64,000 nucleotides of DNA. Source: Halobacteriovoraceae bacterium. GTDB taxonomy: Bacteria; Bdellovibrionota; Bacteriovoracia; Bacteriovoracales; Bacteriovoracaceae. Location: positions 341,626-405,625 of the forward strand of contig PASN01000019.1 in NCBI GenBank assembly GCA_002711995.1. Direction: 5' to 3'. Numbering within the stretch: position 1 is the first letter of the stretch; each line of letters begins with the position of its first letter. The position numbers were made by a program, and so were the translations under genes. Shown piece by piece: positions 1 to 9,952 of the stretch. The notes beneath the pieces were generated by a model. The model was not told where the DNA came from. It did not search any database and worked only from the letters and a program-made list of their open reading frames with translations.

Positions 1-2
1 TA

Positions 3-1799
3 CAAGAATTTGTTACAAAAACTTCATCTGATGTGTCAGACCCTCAATCACCTGCCGAAAAAGTTCGTCCTACTGAGGAAATTGGGATTAAACATGCCCA
101 AGAATATATGGCCGATGGAAATTCTAGCAACATTATAAAGCAACAACTTGAATTAATGAGGCTTCAGCTTGAAGTTATGAAAAATGGAGGCATGGAGAAA
201 CCTTTGAAAAAGGAAGGTTTCGAGGCATCAATCTCTCCAAGTACTAGGCCTAAAAGCAACCTTGATAAACAAAAAGCTTTTGGAGCTATGGCAAAAATAA
301 ATAGCAAAAGCTCAATTGATCACAAAAATTTTAAACCTTTCTACGAGAAATTTGCGCAGAAATACAATAGTAAGACAAAAAGCTCCAAGGCCTTTGCGCA
401 AAAACATCGTTTTAGTCATGCTGACCCTAGAGTTGTAACCGGCTTCAAGCCTGAGGCAAAGGAAATTGTTTATCCAATCGTTGCAAAGTCATCCAAAGGA
501 CAAAAACTTTATGACATGGATGGAAACGAATATGTGGATATGTTGTGTGGGTTTGGATCCAACTTTTTTGGAAACAGCAATGATAGAATAAATGCTGCTC
601 TTGTTGATGAGATTTCAAGTGGAATGGAAATTGGGCCTCAACACCCTATGGTTGGAAACGTAAGTAGGCTTATAAGTAAGCTTACAGGTAATGACCGAAG
701 TGCTTTTTGCAATACAGGCTCAGAGGCCGTTCTTGGCGCTATGAGAGTGGCAAGAACAGTGACTGGAAGAGATAAGATCATCTGTTTCAGCGGCTCATAT
801 CATGGGATAATTGACGAAGTGATCATTCGAAGCTCTGCAAAGGGACTTTCTTTGCCTGCCGCGCCTGGCATTCCTAGTTCGGCTGTTGAGAACATGGTCG
901 TTCTAGATTATGGCGAAGATGAATCGCTTAAACAAATAGAACAACTATGCGCCAGTGGAGACATTGCCGCAGTATTAGTGGAGCCAGTTCAAAGTAGAAG
1001 GTGTGACCTTCATCCGAAGGCATTTTTAAAAAAGGTAAGAGAGATCACTGCCGACACTGAAACATGTCTCATATTTGACGAGGTTATCACTGGCTTTAGG
1101 ATCCACCCAGGAGGTGCTCAGGCCTACTTTGGCATTAAAGCTGACCTATGCACCTATGGGAAAATTGTGGGGGGAGGAATGCCAATAGGTGTTCTTTCAG
1201 GGCGTTCAATATTTATGGACGCACTTGATGGTGGTCAATGGAAATATGGTGATGAATCTGTTCCCACTGTCGGAGTTACCTACTTCGCAGGGACATTTGT
1301 AAGGCATCCGCTTACGCTCAGGGCCGCAAACGAGGCCCTAAAAATTATTAAAGAGGAAGGGATTCAAGGGCTTGAACAGTTGAATCAGAAAACACAAGAC
1401 TTTGTCGAGGAACTTAACTCTTTCTTGGATCAATGTGAAAGCAACCTAAGGTTCATTAATTTTGGATCACTTCTTAAACCTAAGTGGAAAGAAGGGGACT
1501 ATCAATATTCTGACTTGTTCTTCGCAATGCTTAGAAACGAAGGAGTTCATCAATATGACGGCTTCCCTTGGTTTATTAACCTTGCTCATACTCAGGCTGA
1601 GTTGAATTTTGTCAAAGAGGCCATAAAGCGAGTGGTTGAAGAACTGCAAGCAGCAGAGTTGATGCCTGGCACACCAGTGAAAGATGAAAAGCACAAACCT
1701 TTGGAAACAAAGGCCCGCCTTGGAAAGGACAAAAATGGTAATCCAGCGTGGTTTATTCCAAGTCCTAATAATAACGGTCAGTATATTCAGGTTCAATAG
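3..1799 (+). CDS. PKS/NRPS megaenzyme C-terminal part with embedded class III aminotransferase domain (5' end outside window)
   Basis: The reading frame is open to the left edge of the window, so the GTG at 33 is only an internal codon and the gene is truncated here. Residues below count from 33. A linker of the PKS-aminotransferase type (repeated QLELM/QLEVM, about residues 38-50) precedes a class III PLP-dependent aminotransferase fold of about 420 residues. PLP-site residues are visible: the FDEVITGFR motif with Asp349, and the TYGK motif with Lys377 as the Schiff-base lysine. The tail has the RLGKD..GNPAWF motif that follows such domains in iturin/mycosubtilin-type synthases. By analogy with MycA/ItuA (known family), this domain would aminate a beta-keto acyl chain to a beta-amino acyl chain on the assembly line. 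The NRPS gene starts 9 bp downstream, so the two are surely co-transcribed. The upstream KS/AT/ACP domains are expected but not visible. Confidence 0.9.
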   Translation, partial: QEFVTKTSSDVSDPQSPAEKVRPTEEIGIKHAQEYMADGNSSNIIKQQLELMRLQLEVMKNGGMEKPLKKEGFEASISPSTRPKSNLDKQKAFGAMAKINSKSSIDHKNFKPFYEKFAQKYNSKTKSSKAFAQKHRFSHADPRVVTGFKPEAKEIVYPIVAKSSKGQKLYDMDGNEYVDMLCGFGSNFFGNSNDRINAALVDEISSGMEIGPQHPMVGNVSRLISKLTGNDRSAFCNTGSEAVLGAMRVARTVTGRDKIICFSGSYHGIIDEVIIRSSAKGLSLPAAPGIPSSAVENMVVLDYGEDESLKQIEQLCASGDIAAVLVEPVQSRRCDLHPKAFLKKVREITADTETCLIFDEVITGFRIHPGGAQAYFGIKADLCTYGKIVGGGMPIGVLSGRSIFMDALDGGQWKYGDESVPTVGVTYFAGTFVRHPLTLRAANEALKIIKEEGIQGLEQLNQKTQDFVEELNSFLDQCESNLRFINFGSLLKPKWKEGDYQYSDLFFAMLRNEGVHQYDGFPWFINLAHTQAELNFVKEAIKRVVEELQAAELMPGTPVKDEKHKPLETKARLGKDKNGNPAWFIPSPNNNGQYIQVQ

Positions 1800-1808
1800 G
1801 AAAGTAAT

Positions 1809-4800
1809 ATGAAACATTACGAAAAAGCAGTAGAAGTTGATTTTAACCCTTTTAGAGATGGGGAATTGGTCACTAGTGTTCCAACGACCGAGTCCCAAAA
1901 GGAAATATGGTCAAGCATTGAGATCGATTCACGAGCAAATCTTTGCTATAACGAGTCTATACGCATTAGGTTGGAAGGCCCCTTAGATTTTGATTTATTA
2001 GAAGTGGCATTTAATGAGACCCTGGCCAAAAGAGACTCCCTAAGGGCCAGCTTTTCACCTAGAGGAAAGGATTTTATGGTGGGGGTTCACACACCAAGAA
2101 AAATACCTTTCTTCGACTATTCAAATGAGAAGAATAAATATGAACTGGTGAAGCGTCATGCACAAAAGTGTGCTGAACATTTGTTTGATTTAAACACTGG
2201 TCCTCTATTTATCGCGGAGCTTGTCAAGCTGAATGAGGATGAACATCTTTTGTTTCTTACAGGGCACCATTTGGTTTGTGATGGATGGTCAATGGCCTTG
2301 ATCGTTTCTGATATAAGCAAGTTCTATAAGGCAATTTCTAGGGGCGAGGATATTGCCAATATTTCTCGTGCCCCTAACTTTTTTGAATATGCTTTGAAAG
2401 CTGAAAGAAAACAAGGTGGAGTGCCCAGGTATTGGCCTGAGGAATTCAAAGAGATTCCTCCTGATCTTAATCTCCCGTTAAACTATAAAAGACCTGAATT
2501 TAGGACATACGAGTCAAGAAGGGTCGACTATGAGTTGGATTCTAAATTAATAAAAGACTCTAGGAAATTTGCCGCCCAAAACAAAAAGAGTCTATACCAA
2601 CTTCTTTTGGCCAATTTTGGCCTTCTTCTAAACACACTTACAAAGCAAAAAGAAATCGTTGTTGGTATAAGCAGTGCAGGTCAATCTGTTGATTACAACG
2701 AAGACCTTGTAGGTCACCTTGTAAATCTTCTACCTATCAAATTCACCTTCTATAATGGAATGCCATACTCAGAAATCTTTGAACTTACAAAAGAGAAAAT
2801 GCTTAATGCATTTGATGCGCAAGATGCGACTTTCGGTGAAATAATAAAGGAGCTTAACCTCAAAAGAGATCCGTCAAGAATCCCTTTAGTCAGCGTGATC
2901 TTTAACGTTGACCAACAATACTCTGGTCAAGGAATGGACTTTGGGGAGTTACGTTCTAGTTATGAATCGAATCCTCGGACCTATGAGAACTTTGAAATCT
3001 TTATAAATGCCACGATCCTTGATGATCGTTGCGTATTGGAGTGTCAGTATAATACAAATCTTTTTGCTGAAAACACCATTGTTGAATGGTTAGAACTTTA
3101 TGAGAGTCTTCTTACTCGCGCCATTCATGAGAAAGAATTAACGGCCGCGGTCAATGAACATTCATTTTCAGCAGAGGATGAATCTTTGGCAAAAGAAGAT
3201 AGTTTAGGCCTTGAGAATATTAGTGAGGGGGTTAAAAATGCAAAAAAGGTGTGGGAAGAGGTCCTTGGTCTCCATGATATACCTTTAAAGGCCAATTTTT
3301 TCACCATCGGTGGACACTCTTTGTTGGGTGTGGATGTATGTCATAGAGCTAAAGAAGAATTTGGCGTTAACGTAAAACTTAAAGATCTTCTGGAAAGACC
3401 TACTTTGGTAGAGTTTTCCAAGTTCTTTGAGGATGCAAATACATCCGAAACCGAAAAATTAAACAAGCATGTACATACAAGTTTTCAACTTACAAAGGCA
3501 CAGAAGCAGACACTTTTTTGGGAGAAGCTTAATCCTGAAAACAACGGTGTCTACCATTTACCTGCCGCAATAAGGATCAGAACCTCAGTGGATCGAGCAA
3601 GGTTGGAAAATGCGTTTATAGATGTTGTTAATGCGCATCCTTCTCTTCGGGCCTTCGTAAACAAAAACACAGAGCAAGAAACTGTGCCTTCCGAACATAT
3701 TGACTTTTCTTTAGAATCTGCTGAAGTTTCGATTGAAGAGGCCATCGAAACTATGAATGCTCTATCCAAAGTTCCATTTGACCTCTCCAAAGCACCACTG
3801 ATGAGGGCCCAACTTTTTAAATTGGATGAGGACGATTTCATAATCTATATCAATTTTCACCATATAGTTTTTGATGGCTGGTCTTTCGATATATTTTTTA
3901 GAGACCTTGACCTCGCCTACAGGGGAGAATCGCTTCCACAAGAAGAGCTAGAGTATTTAGATTTCGCTGACTGGCAAAATGATTATATAAACTCAAATAA
4001 GTTTGAAGATGATCTTGAAGCGTGGAGGAAAAAACTCTCTGGTGAACTACCAAGGTTAAATCTTCCAACCGATAAAAGTCGAACGGAAGTTATTAGCACT
4101 GAGGCCGGCGAGGTGAAATTTGAAATACCTAAGCACCTTGTAAATGAAATAAATCATTTTTCAAAAGAAAAAGGTGTGAGCGTCTACAGCTTATTAATGG
4201 CCTGTTACAACCAAGCGCTAATGGATTACTCCCAAATGGACGAGGTTATTGTTGGTTTGCCTGTAAGAGGAAGGAACAGTTCAAAGTACTTAAATACAAT
4301 TGGCTACTTTGTAAATGGAAGTGTGATCCGAACCAAACGCGAAAATACTCCTTCAGAACTTATAAATTCAGTAAGAGAAGAGGTTGCCTGGGCCTTGTCT
4401 TATCAAGACACACCATTTTCCGAAATAGCAAGGAGCCTCAATATAGCGAGTGAACCGGGAGTTAATCCCATTTACCAAGCATTTTTCTCATTCCAAGATA
4501 TAAATGGAAGATCTCAGCAGTTCAATGGTGAGAAATATAGTCAAATCAACATTGATTGCGCTCACGCGAGTGTTGATTTAAATATGTGGGTGAAAGCTTC
4601 CACAGAACGAATTGAAGGCGCCATTGCTTTTAGAAAGGATTTGTTTGAAAAGGCAAGCATTCAGCACTTCTTTAACTATTTTATAAATCTTGTAGAATAT
4701 TCTCTGGCCAATTCTGATGAATCTTGGTCCCAGTTTAAACCTGCAGGGCTAATGAAGCTTTACCAAGATATTAATAATACTAAAGTTCGGGTCTCAATGG

Positions 4801-7361
4801 AAGATTTGCCATCGCAGGTAGATCATTTTGCGCAAATATCACCAAGCAAGGTTGCAATTTCCACTCAAGAAAGAAGTATTACATACGAGGAGTTGAAGAA
4901 ATATAGCGAGAGCATTGCTCAACAACTTTTAGAAATGGAAATCGAAAGAGGGGATCTTGTAGGTCTTGTGTGCGAAAGAGATGTTAATGCGCCTATTTTT
5001 TATCTTGGTGTGCTTAAGGCCGGATGCGGTTATGTGCCAATGGATCCCGGCTTTCCAGTTGAAAGACTAGAATATATCGCCAAAAATTCAGGGGTTAAAA
5101 TTATCATTGCCCCTGAGGCCAAGAAGGAACAATTCAAAGTTGCATGTGATCATGTCATGAGTTTTTCCGAGTTTGATTTCACCAAACCTCTTCATCAAAG
5201 ACCAGGCCTAAATTTAGAATCGATTGCCTATGTAATTTATACTTCTGGTTCAACTGGGCTGCCAAAAGGTGTACAACTTTCACGGCGTTCAATGAACAAT
5301 TTTCTCTGCTCAATGGCCAAAACACCAGGCATGTCATCCAGAGACACGATGTTGGCGGTAACAACATTTAGTTTTGATATTTCTGTTTTGGAAATTTTCC
5401 TTCCACTTATGGTAGGTGGAAGGCTTGTCATTGCCTCAAAATCCAACACAATGAGTGGAGAAGAATTGATCGAACTCATCGAGAGACAAAAAGTTAGTAT
5501 AATGCAGGCAACTCCCACCACATGGAGAATGATGCTTTCAGAGGGGTGGAGAGGGGATGAGAATTTTAAAATTCTTTGTGGAGGAGAACCCTTTCCTGTT
5601 GATTTGGCCAATAAGTTAAAAAAGGCCGGTGGGTCTGTGTGGAATATGTACGGTCCAACTGAAACAACTGTATGGTCCACCTGCCATAGAGTAGAAGAGT
5701 TGGGTGACCATGTGCCTATTGGTCTGCCAATTGACAATACTTCCGTTTATATTCTGGATAAGAGTCTAAGACCTGTGCCATATGGAGTTGAGGGAGATCT
5801 ATACATAGGAGGCGATGGGCTAGCTCTGGGGTATCATAATTTACCAGAACTAACCGCTAGCTCTTTTGTTAAAGACACCGTTTCTGGGAAAGGTAATTTG
5901 TATAAAACTGGTGACCTGGCCCGCTTTAACTCTAAAGGGCAGCTGATTTGTTTAGGTCGAAACGATGGTCAAATAAAATTGCGGGGATACCGGATAGAGT
6001 TGGGTGAAATTGAGTCCCGGGTTGCAAGACTGCCTAATATTCAAGAGGCCGTTGTAGTGGTTCAAAATAAAGATTCGTCAAATCCAACATTAACTGCTTT
6101 TATAAGGATTGATGGCCAAAACGCGTTTAACCAGTTTGAGGCCCAAGGAAACCTTGCAGCATCTCTGCCAAACTATATGATTCCATCCAAATTCGTAGTC
6201 GTCGAGGAGTATCCAAAGACTTTGAATAACAAAATTGACCGTAAAACATTGGAGCAACAGAAGGTTAACACATTCGCACCAATGGATAAGGAACAAAAAA
6301 ATACAATTTGTGGAAATGAAAGAGCCAAAAATCTCATTGGTGAAGTTCAAAAGATATGGATGGAAACTTTAAAAGTTGACGAGTGTAACCTTGATGACAA
6401 CTTCTTTGATGTGGGAGGGCACTCCCTACTTGCGGTCGACTTGTTTAGAGAAATTGAAGCTAAGCTAAATGTTAATCTCCCCCTTGCAATACTCATGAAT
6501 GATTCAACCCTTGGAGGATTGATAAGAGCTATTGACCCATCGGCGGATTTGAATCATGAAGTAAAGGCTGAAGACCATGTTGATTTGGAAGAGCAGACGC
6601 TATTTATTCCCGATATATGTAAGTGCATGGTGCCTATTAAAAAGACTGGAAAGAAAGAGCCCATCTTCATATTTCATAGTGTAGGCGGCAATATCTTAAA
6701 CTACATAGGATTAAGTAAAGCTGGTGGTGAACATCTTCTAATAGGAGTTCAGGCCTTGGGCGTAGATGGATCCGTCCTGCCTAAAAATGACTTAATGGAA
6801 ATGGCAAAGCTGTACGCTGATGAAATTATGCTTGTTAGACCTGATGGGCCTTATATCCTTGCAGGAGGGTCTTTTGGAGGCCTTCTGGCATTAGAAGTAG
6901 GTAGAATTCTTTTGGAGCATGGGCACGAGGTTAAACCGTTACTTATGTTTGATACTTTTGGACCTGGATTGAACTTAAACGGTACAAAGGGATTTGAAGG
7001 TGACCTCCTGCAAAGGACCAAAAGAGGCATTATTTGGAGGATCCAAAGGGCATTAATCAAAACCCAAAGTTCAGTGATGGCATATTTAGGGATGCCGATT
7101 CCGCACACTATAAGGCATAAAAACATAGAACTATGCAATTTTGAGGCATTGTGGAAATGTACTATACGAAAATACGATGGGGACATTATTTTAATCCGGG
7201 CCCCAATAGAGGACAATGTTTGGTATAGGGATGAATATATGGGTTGGCGCGAGTACGTGGCCGGCGATATTAAAGTAAGCTACGTTAATGGTATTCATTC
7301 AAAGTTCATAGAGTCCAAAGATTTTTTAAAGGTCTTTTCTGATGCAATACATAGTATTTAG
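1809..7361 (+). CDS. Nonribosomal peptide synthetase, C-T-C-A-T-TE
   Basis: The domain order can be read directly. Condensation domain 1 spans about residues 20-450 (HHLVCDG near 152-158). Carrier domain 1 has GGHSL with phosphopantetheine Ser504. Condensation domain 2 spans about 555-995 (HHIVFDG at 684-690). The adenylation domain spans about 1010-1500: A3 YTSGSTGLPKG near 1144, A5 YGPTET near 1282, A7 YKTGDLARF at 1365, A8 GRNDGQIKLRGYR at 1383 and A10 NKIDRK at 1474. Carrier domain 2 has Ser1539. The thioesterase spans about 1610-1850 (GGSFGG, Ser1688). Aligning by eye to the GrsA pocket gives the specificity code D-I-L-Q-L-G-M-V-W-K, close to known glycine codes. There is no A domain between condensation domain 1 and carrier 1. 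The TE makes this the last enzyme of the line, releasing the product by hydrolysis or cyclisation. Co-linear with the aminotransferase protein upstream. Confidence 0.95.
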   Translation: MKHYEKAVEVDFNPFRDGELVTSVPTTESQKEIWSSIEIDSRANLCYNESIRIRLEGPLDFDLLEVAFNETLAKRDSLRASFSPRGKDFMVGVHTPRKIPFFDYSNEKNKYELVKRHAQKCAEHLFDLNTGPLFIAELVKLNEDEHLLFLTGHHLVCDGWSMALIVSDISKFYKAISRGEDIANISRAPNFFEYALKAERKQGGVPRYWPEEFKEIPPDLNLPLNYKRPEFRTYESRRVDYELDSKLIKDSRKFAAQNKKSLYQLLLANFGLLLNTLTKQKEIVVGISSAGQSVDYNEDLVGHLVNLLPIKFTFYNGMPYSEIFELTKEKMLNAFDAQDATFGEIIKELNLKRDPSRIPLVSVIFNVDQQYSGQGMDFGELRSSYESNPRTYENFEIFINATILDDRCVLECQYNTNLFAENTIVEWLELYESLLTRAIHEKELTAAVNEHSFSAEDESLAKEDSLGLENISEGVKNAKKVWEEVLGLHDIPLKANFFTIGGHSLLGVDVCHRAKEEFGVNVKLKDLLERPTLVEFSKFFEDANTSETEKLNKHVHTSFQLTKAQKQTLFWEKLNPENNGVYHLPAAIRIRTSVDRARLENAFIDVVNAHPSLRAFVNKNTEQETVPSEHIDFSLESAEVSIEEAIETMNALSKVPFDLSKAPLMRAQLFKLDEDDFIIYINFHHIVFDGWSFDIFFRDLDLAYRGESLPQEELEYLDFADWQNDYINSNKFEDDLEAWRKKLSGELPRLNLPTDKSRTEVISTEAGEVKFEIPKHLVNEINHFSKEKGVSVYSLLMACYNQALMDYSQMDEVIVGLPVRGRNSSKYLNTIGYFVNGSVIRTKRENTPSELINSVREEVAWALSYQDTPFSEIARSLNIASEPGVNPIYQAFFSFQDINGRSQQFNGEKYSQINIDCAHASVDLNMWVKASTERIEGAIAFRKDLFEKASIQHFFNYFINLVEYSLANSDESWSQFKPAGLMKLYQDINNTKVRVSMEDLPSQVDHFAQISPSKVAISTQERSITYEELKKYSESIAQQLLEMEIERGDLVGLVCERDVNAPIFYLGVLKAGCGYVPMDPGFPVERLEYIAKNSGVKIIIAPEAKKEQFKVACDHVMSFSEFDFTKPLHQRPGLNLESIAYVIYTSGSTGLPKGVQLSRRSMNNFLCSMAKTPGMSSRDTMLAVTTFSFDISVLEIFLPLMVGGRLVIASKSNTMSGEELIELIERQKVSIMQATPTTWRMMLSEGWRGDENFKILCGGEPFPVDLANKLKKAGGSVWNMYGPTETTVWSTCHRVEELGDHVPIGLPIDNTSVYILDKSLRPVPYGVEGDLYIGGDGLALGYHNLPELTASSFVKDTVSGKGNLYKTGDLARFNSKGQLICLGRNDGQIKLRGYRIELGEIESRVARLPNIQEAVVVVQNKDSSNPTLTAFIRIDGQNAFNQFEAQGNLAASLPNYMIPSKFVVVEEYPKTLNNKIDRKTLEQQKVNTFAPMDKEQKNTICGNERAKNLIGEVQKIWMETLKVDECNLDDNFFDVGGHSLLAVDLFREIEAKLNVNLPLAILMNDSTLGGLIRAIDPSADLNHEVKAEDHVDLEEQTLFIPDICKCMVPIKKTGKKEPIFIFHSVGGNILNYIGLSKAGGEHLLIGVQALGVDGSVLPKNDLMEMAKLYADEIMLVRPDGPYILAGGSFGGLLALEVGRILLEHGHEVKPLLMFDTFGPGLNLNGTKGFEGDLLQRTKRGIIWRIQRALIKTQSSVMAYLGMPIPHTIRHKNIELCNFEALWKCTIRKYDGDIILIRAPIEDNVWYRDEYMGWREYVAGDIKVSYVNGIHSKFIESKDFLKVFSDAIHSI

Positions 7362-9951
7362 CCTTTTATTTGTGGTCGGCCAAGTTTATGGGCTGACCGC
7401 AGGTAAAGTTGTAAAATTCAAAGGTGGAGAATATAAAAATTTTTCTATTACACAAGATTTAAAAAGGAAACTTTCGAGTTCGAGTAGAATTTCTTTTACA
7501 ATAATGAATCCCACAAAAAAGAATAAGGTTTTCTTTCTTGTGTTTGAAGATCAAAAATCTGTCGATTATTGGACCAGGTTGAACTTTAAAACCACTCTGG
7601 CACCTGGTGAAAATCAGTTGGACTTTGATCTTAAGCGCTATCTTGGTGAAAGAGGTTCTAACAAGGTCAATCGAAGGCTTGACTTTAAGACTCTTAAGAA
7701 AGCTTTTGTGTATGTAGAGGAAAGCAGTGGCCTGTTTGACACACCCTATGAACTAAGAAATGTATCAATATACACCCAAAAAGAGCTTAAGGTTCGTGAG
7801 GGTATTAAACTCTTCTCTTTTGGCAACTATCAAAGAGGTGATTTGCCCAGAGCTTTCAAACTGATCAATGACAAAACCCTTTATGGAAAACAAAACCCTC
7901 ACGGTTTTGTATCCATTGATTTATGGCGTAGCTCCGATGACCAGTTGGCCCCCTTTTGGTATTCAAAGACCCTTGGAGTTAATAAAGCTGTTTTTAGAAT
8001 GACTCTTCCTCCAGGGGAGTATGTATATAGGTTAATTTGGGATCGCGTTGGTTATTGGGATGTTCCTTTTTGGAAAAAACGAAAGCTGTTCATCAACGAA
8101 TTTCCCGAGATTGTCGAGACAAGATCAGATATTGATGACTTTATGAAGGACTATCTTTCAAACACTATTGAGCCTCCTTTTGGAGAACACCCTTATGATT
8201 TTCATTTGAAAAGAATTTTAAGGCCTATGGAAGGTGAATTCACGGTTAAGGGGTCTAGTGTGGACTTTCAATTCTCAGGTGATGCAAGTGGAGTTTCTTT
8301 AAATACGCTCATGGTATGGCCTAAAGCAATGAATAAGGCAGCAAAAAAACTAATCGTCGATTTAGATTCACTTGGAAAAAAGCATTTTAGTCAAAAATAT
8401 AGAATGATCAAATCAAAAAAAGATTCTGATTTAAAGAAGAGAGTTGGAGCCGTCGGGGTTGGGGAGATAATGTCTCCTAGGAGCAAGTGTTCATCGATTA
8501 AAAAACATAGGGTGGTGACCGCAAAGAATGGTAGGGTTGGGATCGATCTCTGTATAAAGGGAGACCCATCTAAAAGTATTAAGATTGCATTGGGGGAGTT
8601 AAAGTCGTCAAATTCAAAAATCACCCAAGATAAGTGGAAAATTTATAAATATAAATATCGGTTCAAGTCTATTGATTTGAACCATGAGACTTATGGGACT
8701 AGAGTTGAAGAGTTGAATGAGAGCAAAAATAATGAGTTTAATCCCAATGGCCACGACAAGACATTTTATCATCTTAGTTTAAGTGATGATAAATTCGTCC
8801 CTGGAGTTTTTAAAGGTGATATTGAAATTTCTCAAGGCAAGTGGAAAGAGATTATAAAATTGAATCTGCATGTTTTGAACCAGGAGTACGAATCTCTAGT
8901 AATAAATGCTGGGACGATAGGCCTGTCGCCATTCCCAAAAACTTATTTCAACGCCGACGATCTCAATCTTATGGATCTAAAGTATCACTTCAAAGCAAAA
9001 GAGAAGCTTAAAGATATTGGATTAAAGGCATTCACAGATGTTCCAGGCCCCAAGATCTCTTATGATCAATCCTTTAAAAAGTTTAAGCTAGATATGAGCG
9101 AAATTTCAAGATTGGTTCATAAAAGTGAAATGAATGATGTTTTTCTATATAATGGCAATTTTCCAAAGCAATTATTGAATGGTCATTTTAGAAACGCCTC
9201 ACAGACCGAAAAGAGCTTCAATGACAATAGGAAATCCCAGTTTAAAAAGATACTCGAGGGATTTAATGGAAAAGGACTTGTGTACTTGTACAGTGACGAG
9301 GCCGCTGGTTATAGGAACGCTGTAAAGGAAGATCTTGAGTTGGGCCAACGAATTAAAAAGAAACTTCCCGGTATCAAGATTGGTGGCTTTGGCAGCTTGT
9401 ACGATTGGGAAAAGGCAAAAGAGCTCTATAAAACTTGGGATTTTGGGCTTTATGGCGATATCCCATCAAAACATACTCTTAGACGACTAAATAAGCTTAA
9501 GCAGAATTACGGTTTATACAATCTGTGTGCAGGACCTGAAGAGGACCTCACGTTTTGCTTTGGGCCTCTCCTGTTCCGACTTCAAGCTAGTGGCATTAAG
9601 TACTACTTTGAATGGCATGCAAGCGCCATTCATAATTATCCTGGGTATGATCTTGATGGAAGAGAAGCTGATATTGCATTCTTTTATCCATCAGCATCAG
9701 GTGAGATCAGTATAACTAGAAGGTATGTTATGGCCTCGCAAGGGATGGAAGTCTTTAAGAAACTAAACCTGTTAAAATCTCGTCTTGTAGGAAAAAGGGC
9801 CAAAGGGCTTAATGACAGAAAGGCGCTGGCGTTCCTGAAAAAACTGGAAGGTCCCACTTTGTTTCCTATTTACTCCTTTAAAAATTATAGAGAATCTTTG
9901 CAAAAGTTAATTAAACAAAATCTTGATGATCTTTTGTTGTCACAGTTTTAA
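7342..9951 (+). CDS. Large exported protein with DUF4091/GH123-like C-terminal domain, coupled to the NRPS gene
   Basis: The start codon lies inside the NRPS gene, so the two reading frames overlap by 20 bp and are probably translationally coupled. The first 17 residues form a Sec signal peptide ending near VYG. The rest (869 residues in total) is mostly beta-rich. The last 250 residues have a YLYSDEAAGY segment, an alternating barrel-like pattern and a tail of the form YYFEWHAS...DGREADIAFFYPS...RYVMASQGMEVFKKLNLL. This resembles the end of DUF4091 / glycoside-hydrolase-123-type proteins. The acidic pair in YSDEA could be catalytic, but that is inference. A role in surface polysaccharide processing, or in handling or decorating the lipopeptide outside the cytoplasm, is possible. 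No family assignment is certain. Confidence 0.8.
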   Translation: MQYIVFSLLFVVGQVYGLTAGKVVKFKGGEYKNFSITQDLKRKLSSSSRISFTIMNPTKKNKVFFLVFEDQKSVDYWTRLNFKTTLAPGENQLDFDLKRYLGERGSNKVNRRLDFKTLKKAFVYVEESSGLFDTPYELRNVSIYTQKELKVREGIKLFSFGNYQRGDLPRAFKLINDKTLYGKQNPHGFVSIDLWRSSDDQLAPFWYSKTLGVNKAVFRMTLPPGEYVYRLIWDRVGYWDVPFWKKRKLFINEFPEIVETRSDIDDFMKDYLSNTIEPPFGEHPYDFHLKRILRPMEGEFTVKGSSVDFQFSGDASGVSLNTLMVWPKAMNKAAKKLIVDLDSLGKKHFSQKYRMIKSKKDSDLKKRVGAVGVGEIMSPRSKCSSIKKHRVVTAKNGRVGIDLCIKGDPSKSIKIALGELKSSNSKITQDKWKIYKYKYRFKSIDLNHETYGTRVEELNESKNNEFNPNGHDKTFYHLSLSDDKFVPGVFKGDIEISQGKWKEIIKLNLHVLNQEYESLVINAGTIGLSPFPKTYFNADDLNLMDLKYHFKAKEKLKDIGLKAFTDVPGPKISYDQSFKKFKLDMSEISRLVHKSEMNDVFLYNGNFPKQLLNGHFRNASQTEKSFNDNRKSQFKKILEGFNGKGLVYLYSDEAAGYRNAVKEDLELGQRIKKKLPGIKIGGFGSLYDWEKAKELYKTWDFGLYGDIPSKHTLRRLNKLKQNYGLYNLCAGPEEDLTFCFGPLLFRLQASGIKYYFEWHASAIHNYPGYDLDGREADIAFFYPSASGEISITRRYVMASQGMEVFKKLNLLKSRLVGKRAKGLNDRKALAFLKKLEGPTLFPIYSFKNYRESLQKLIKQNLDDLLLSQF

Positions 9952-9952
9952 A

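Noticed and set aside
33..35. GTG at 33 as the true start of the aminotransferase protein
   Set aside because: The frame is open upstream to the window edge and the first residues look like a linker between carrier and aminotransferase, not an N-terminus.
1467..1898. Minus-strand 143-codon frame inside the aminotransferase/NRPS start
   Set aside because: Antisense shadow: no ribosome-binding site, unusual composition, fully covered by strongly supported genes.
5237..5737. 166-codon antisense frame in the NRPS A domain
   Set aside because: Overlaps conserved A3-A5 motifs of the sense frame; a coding shadow.
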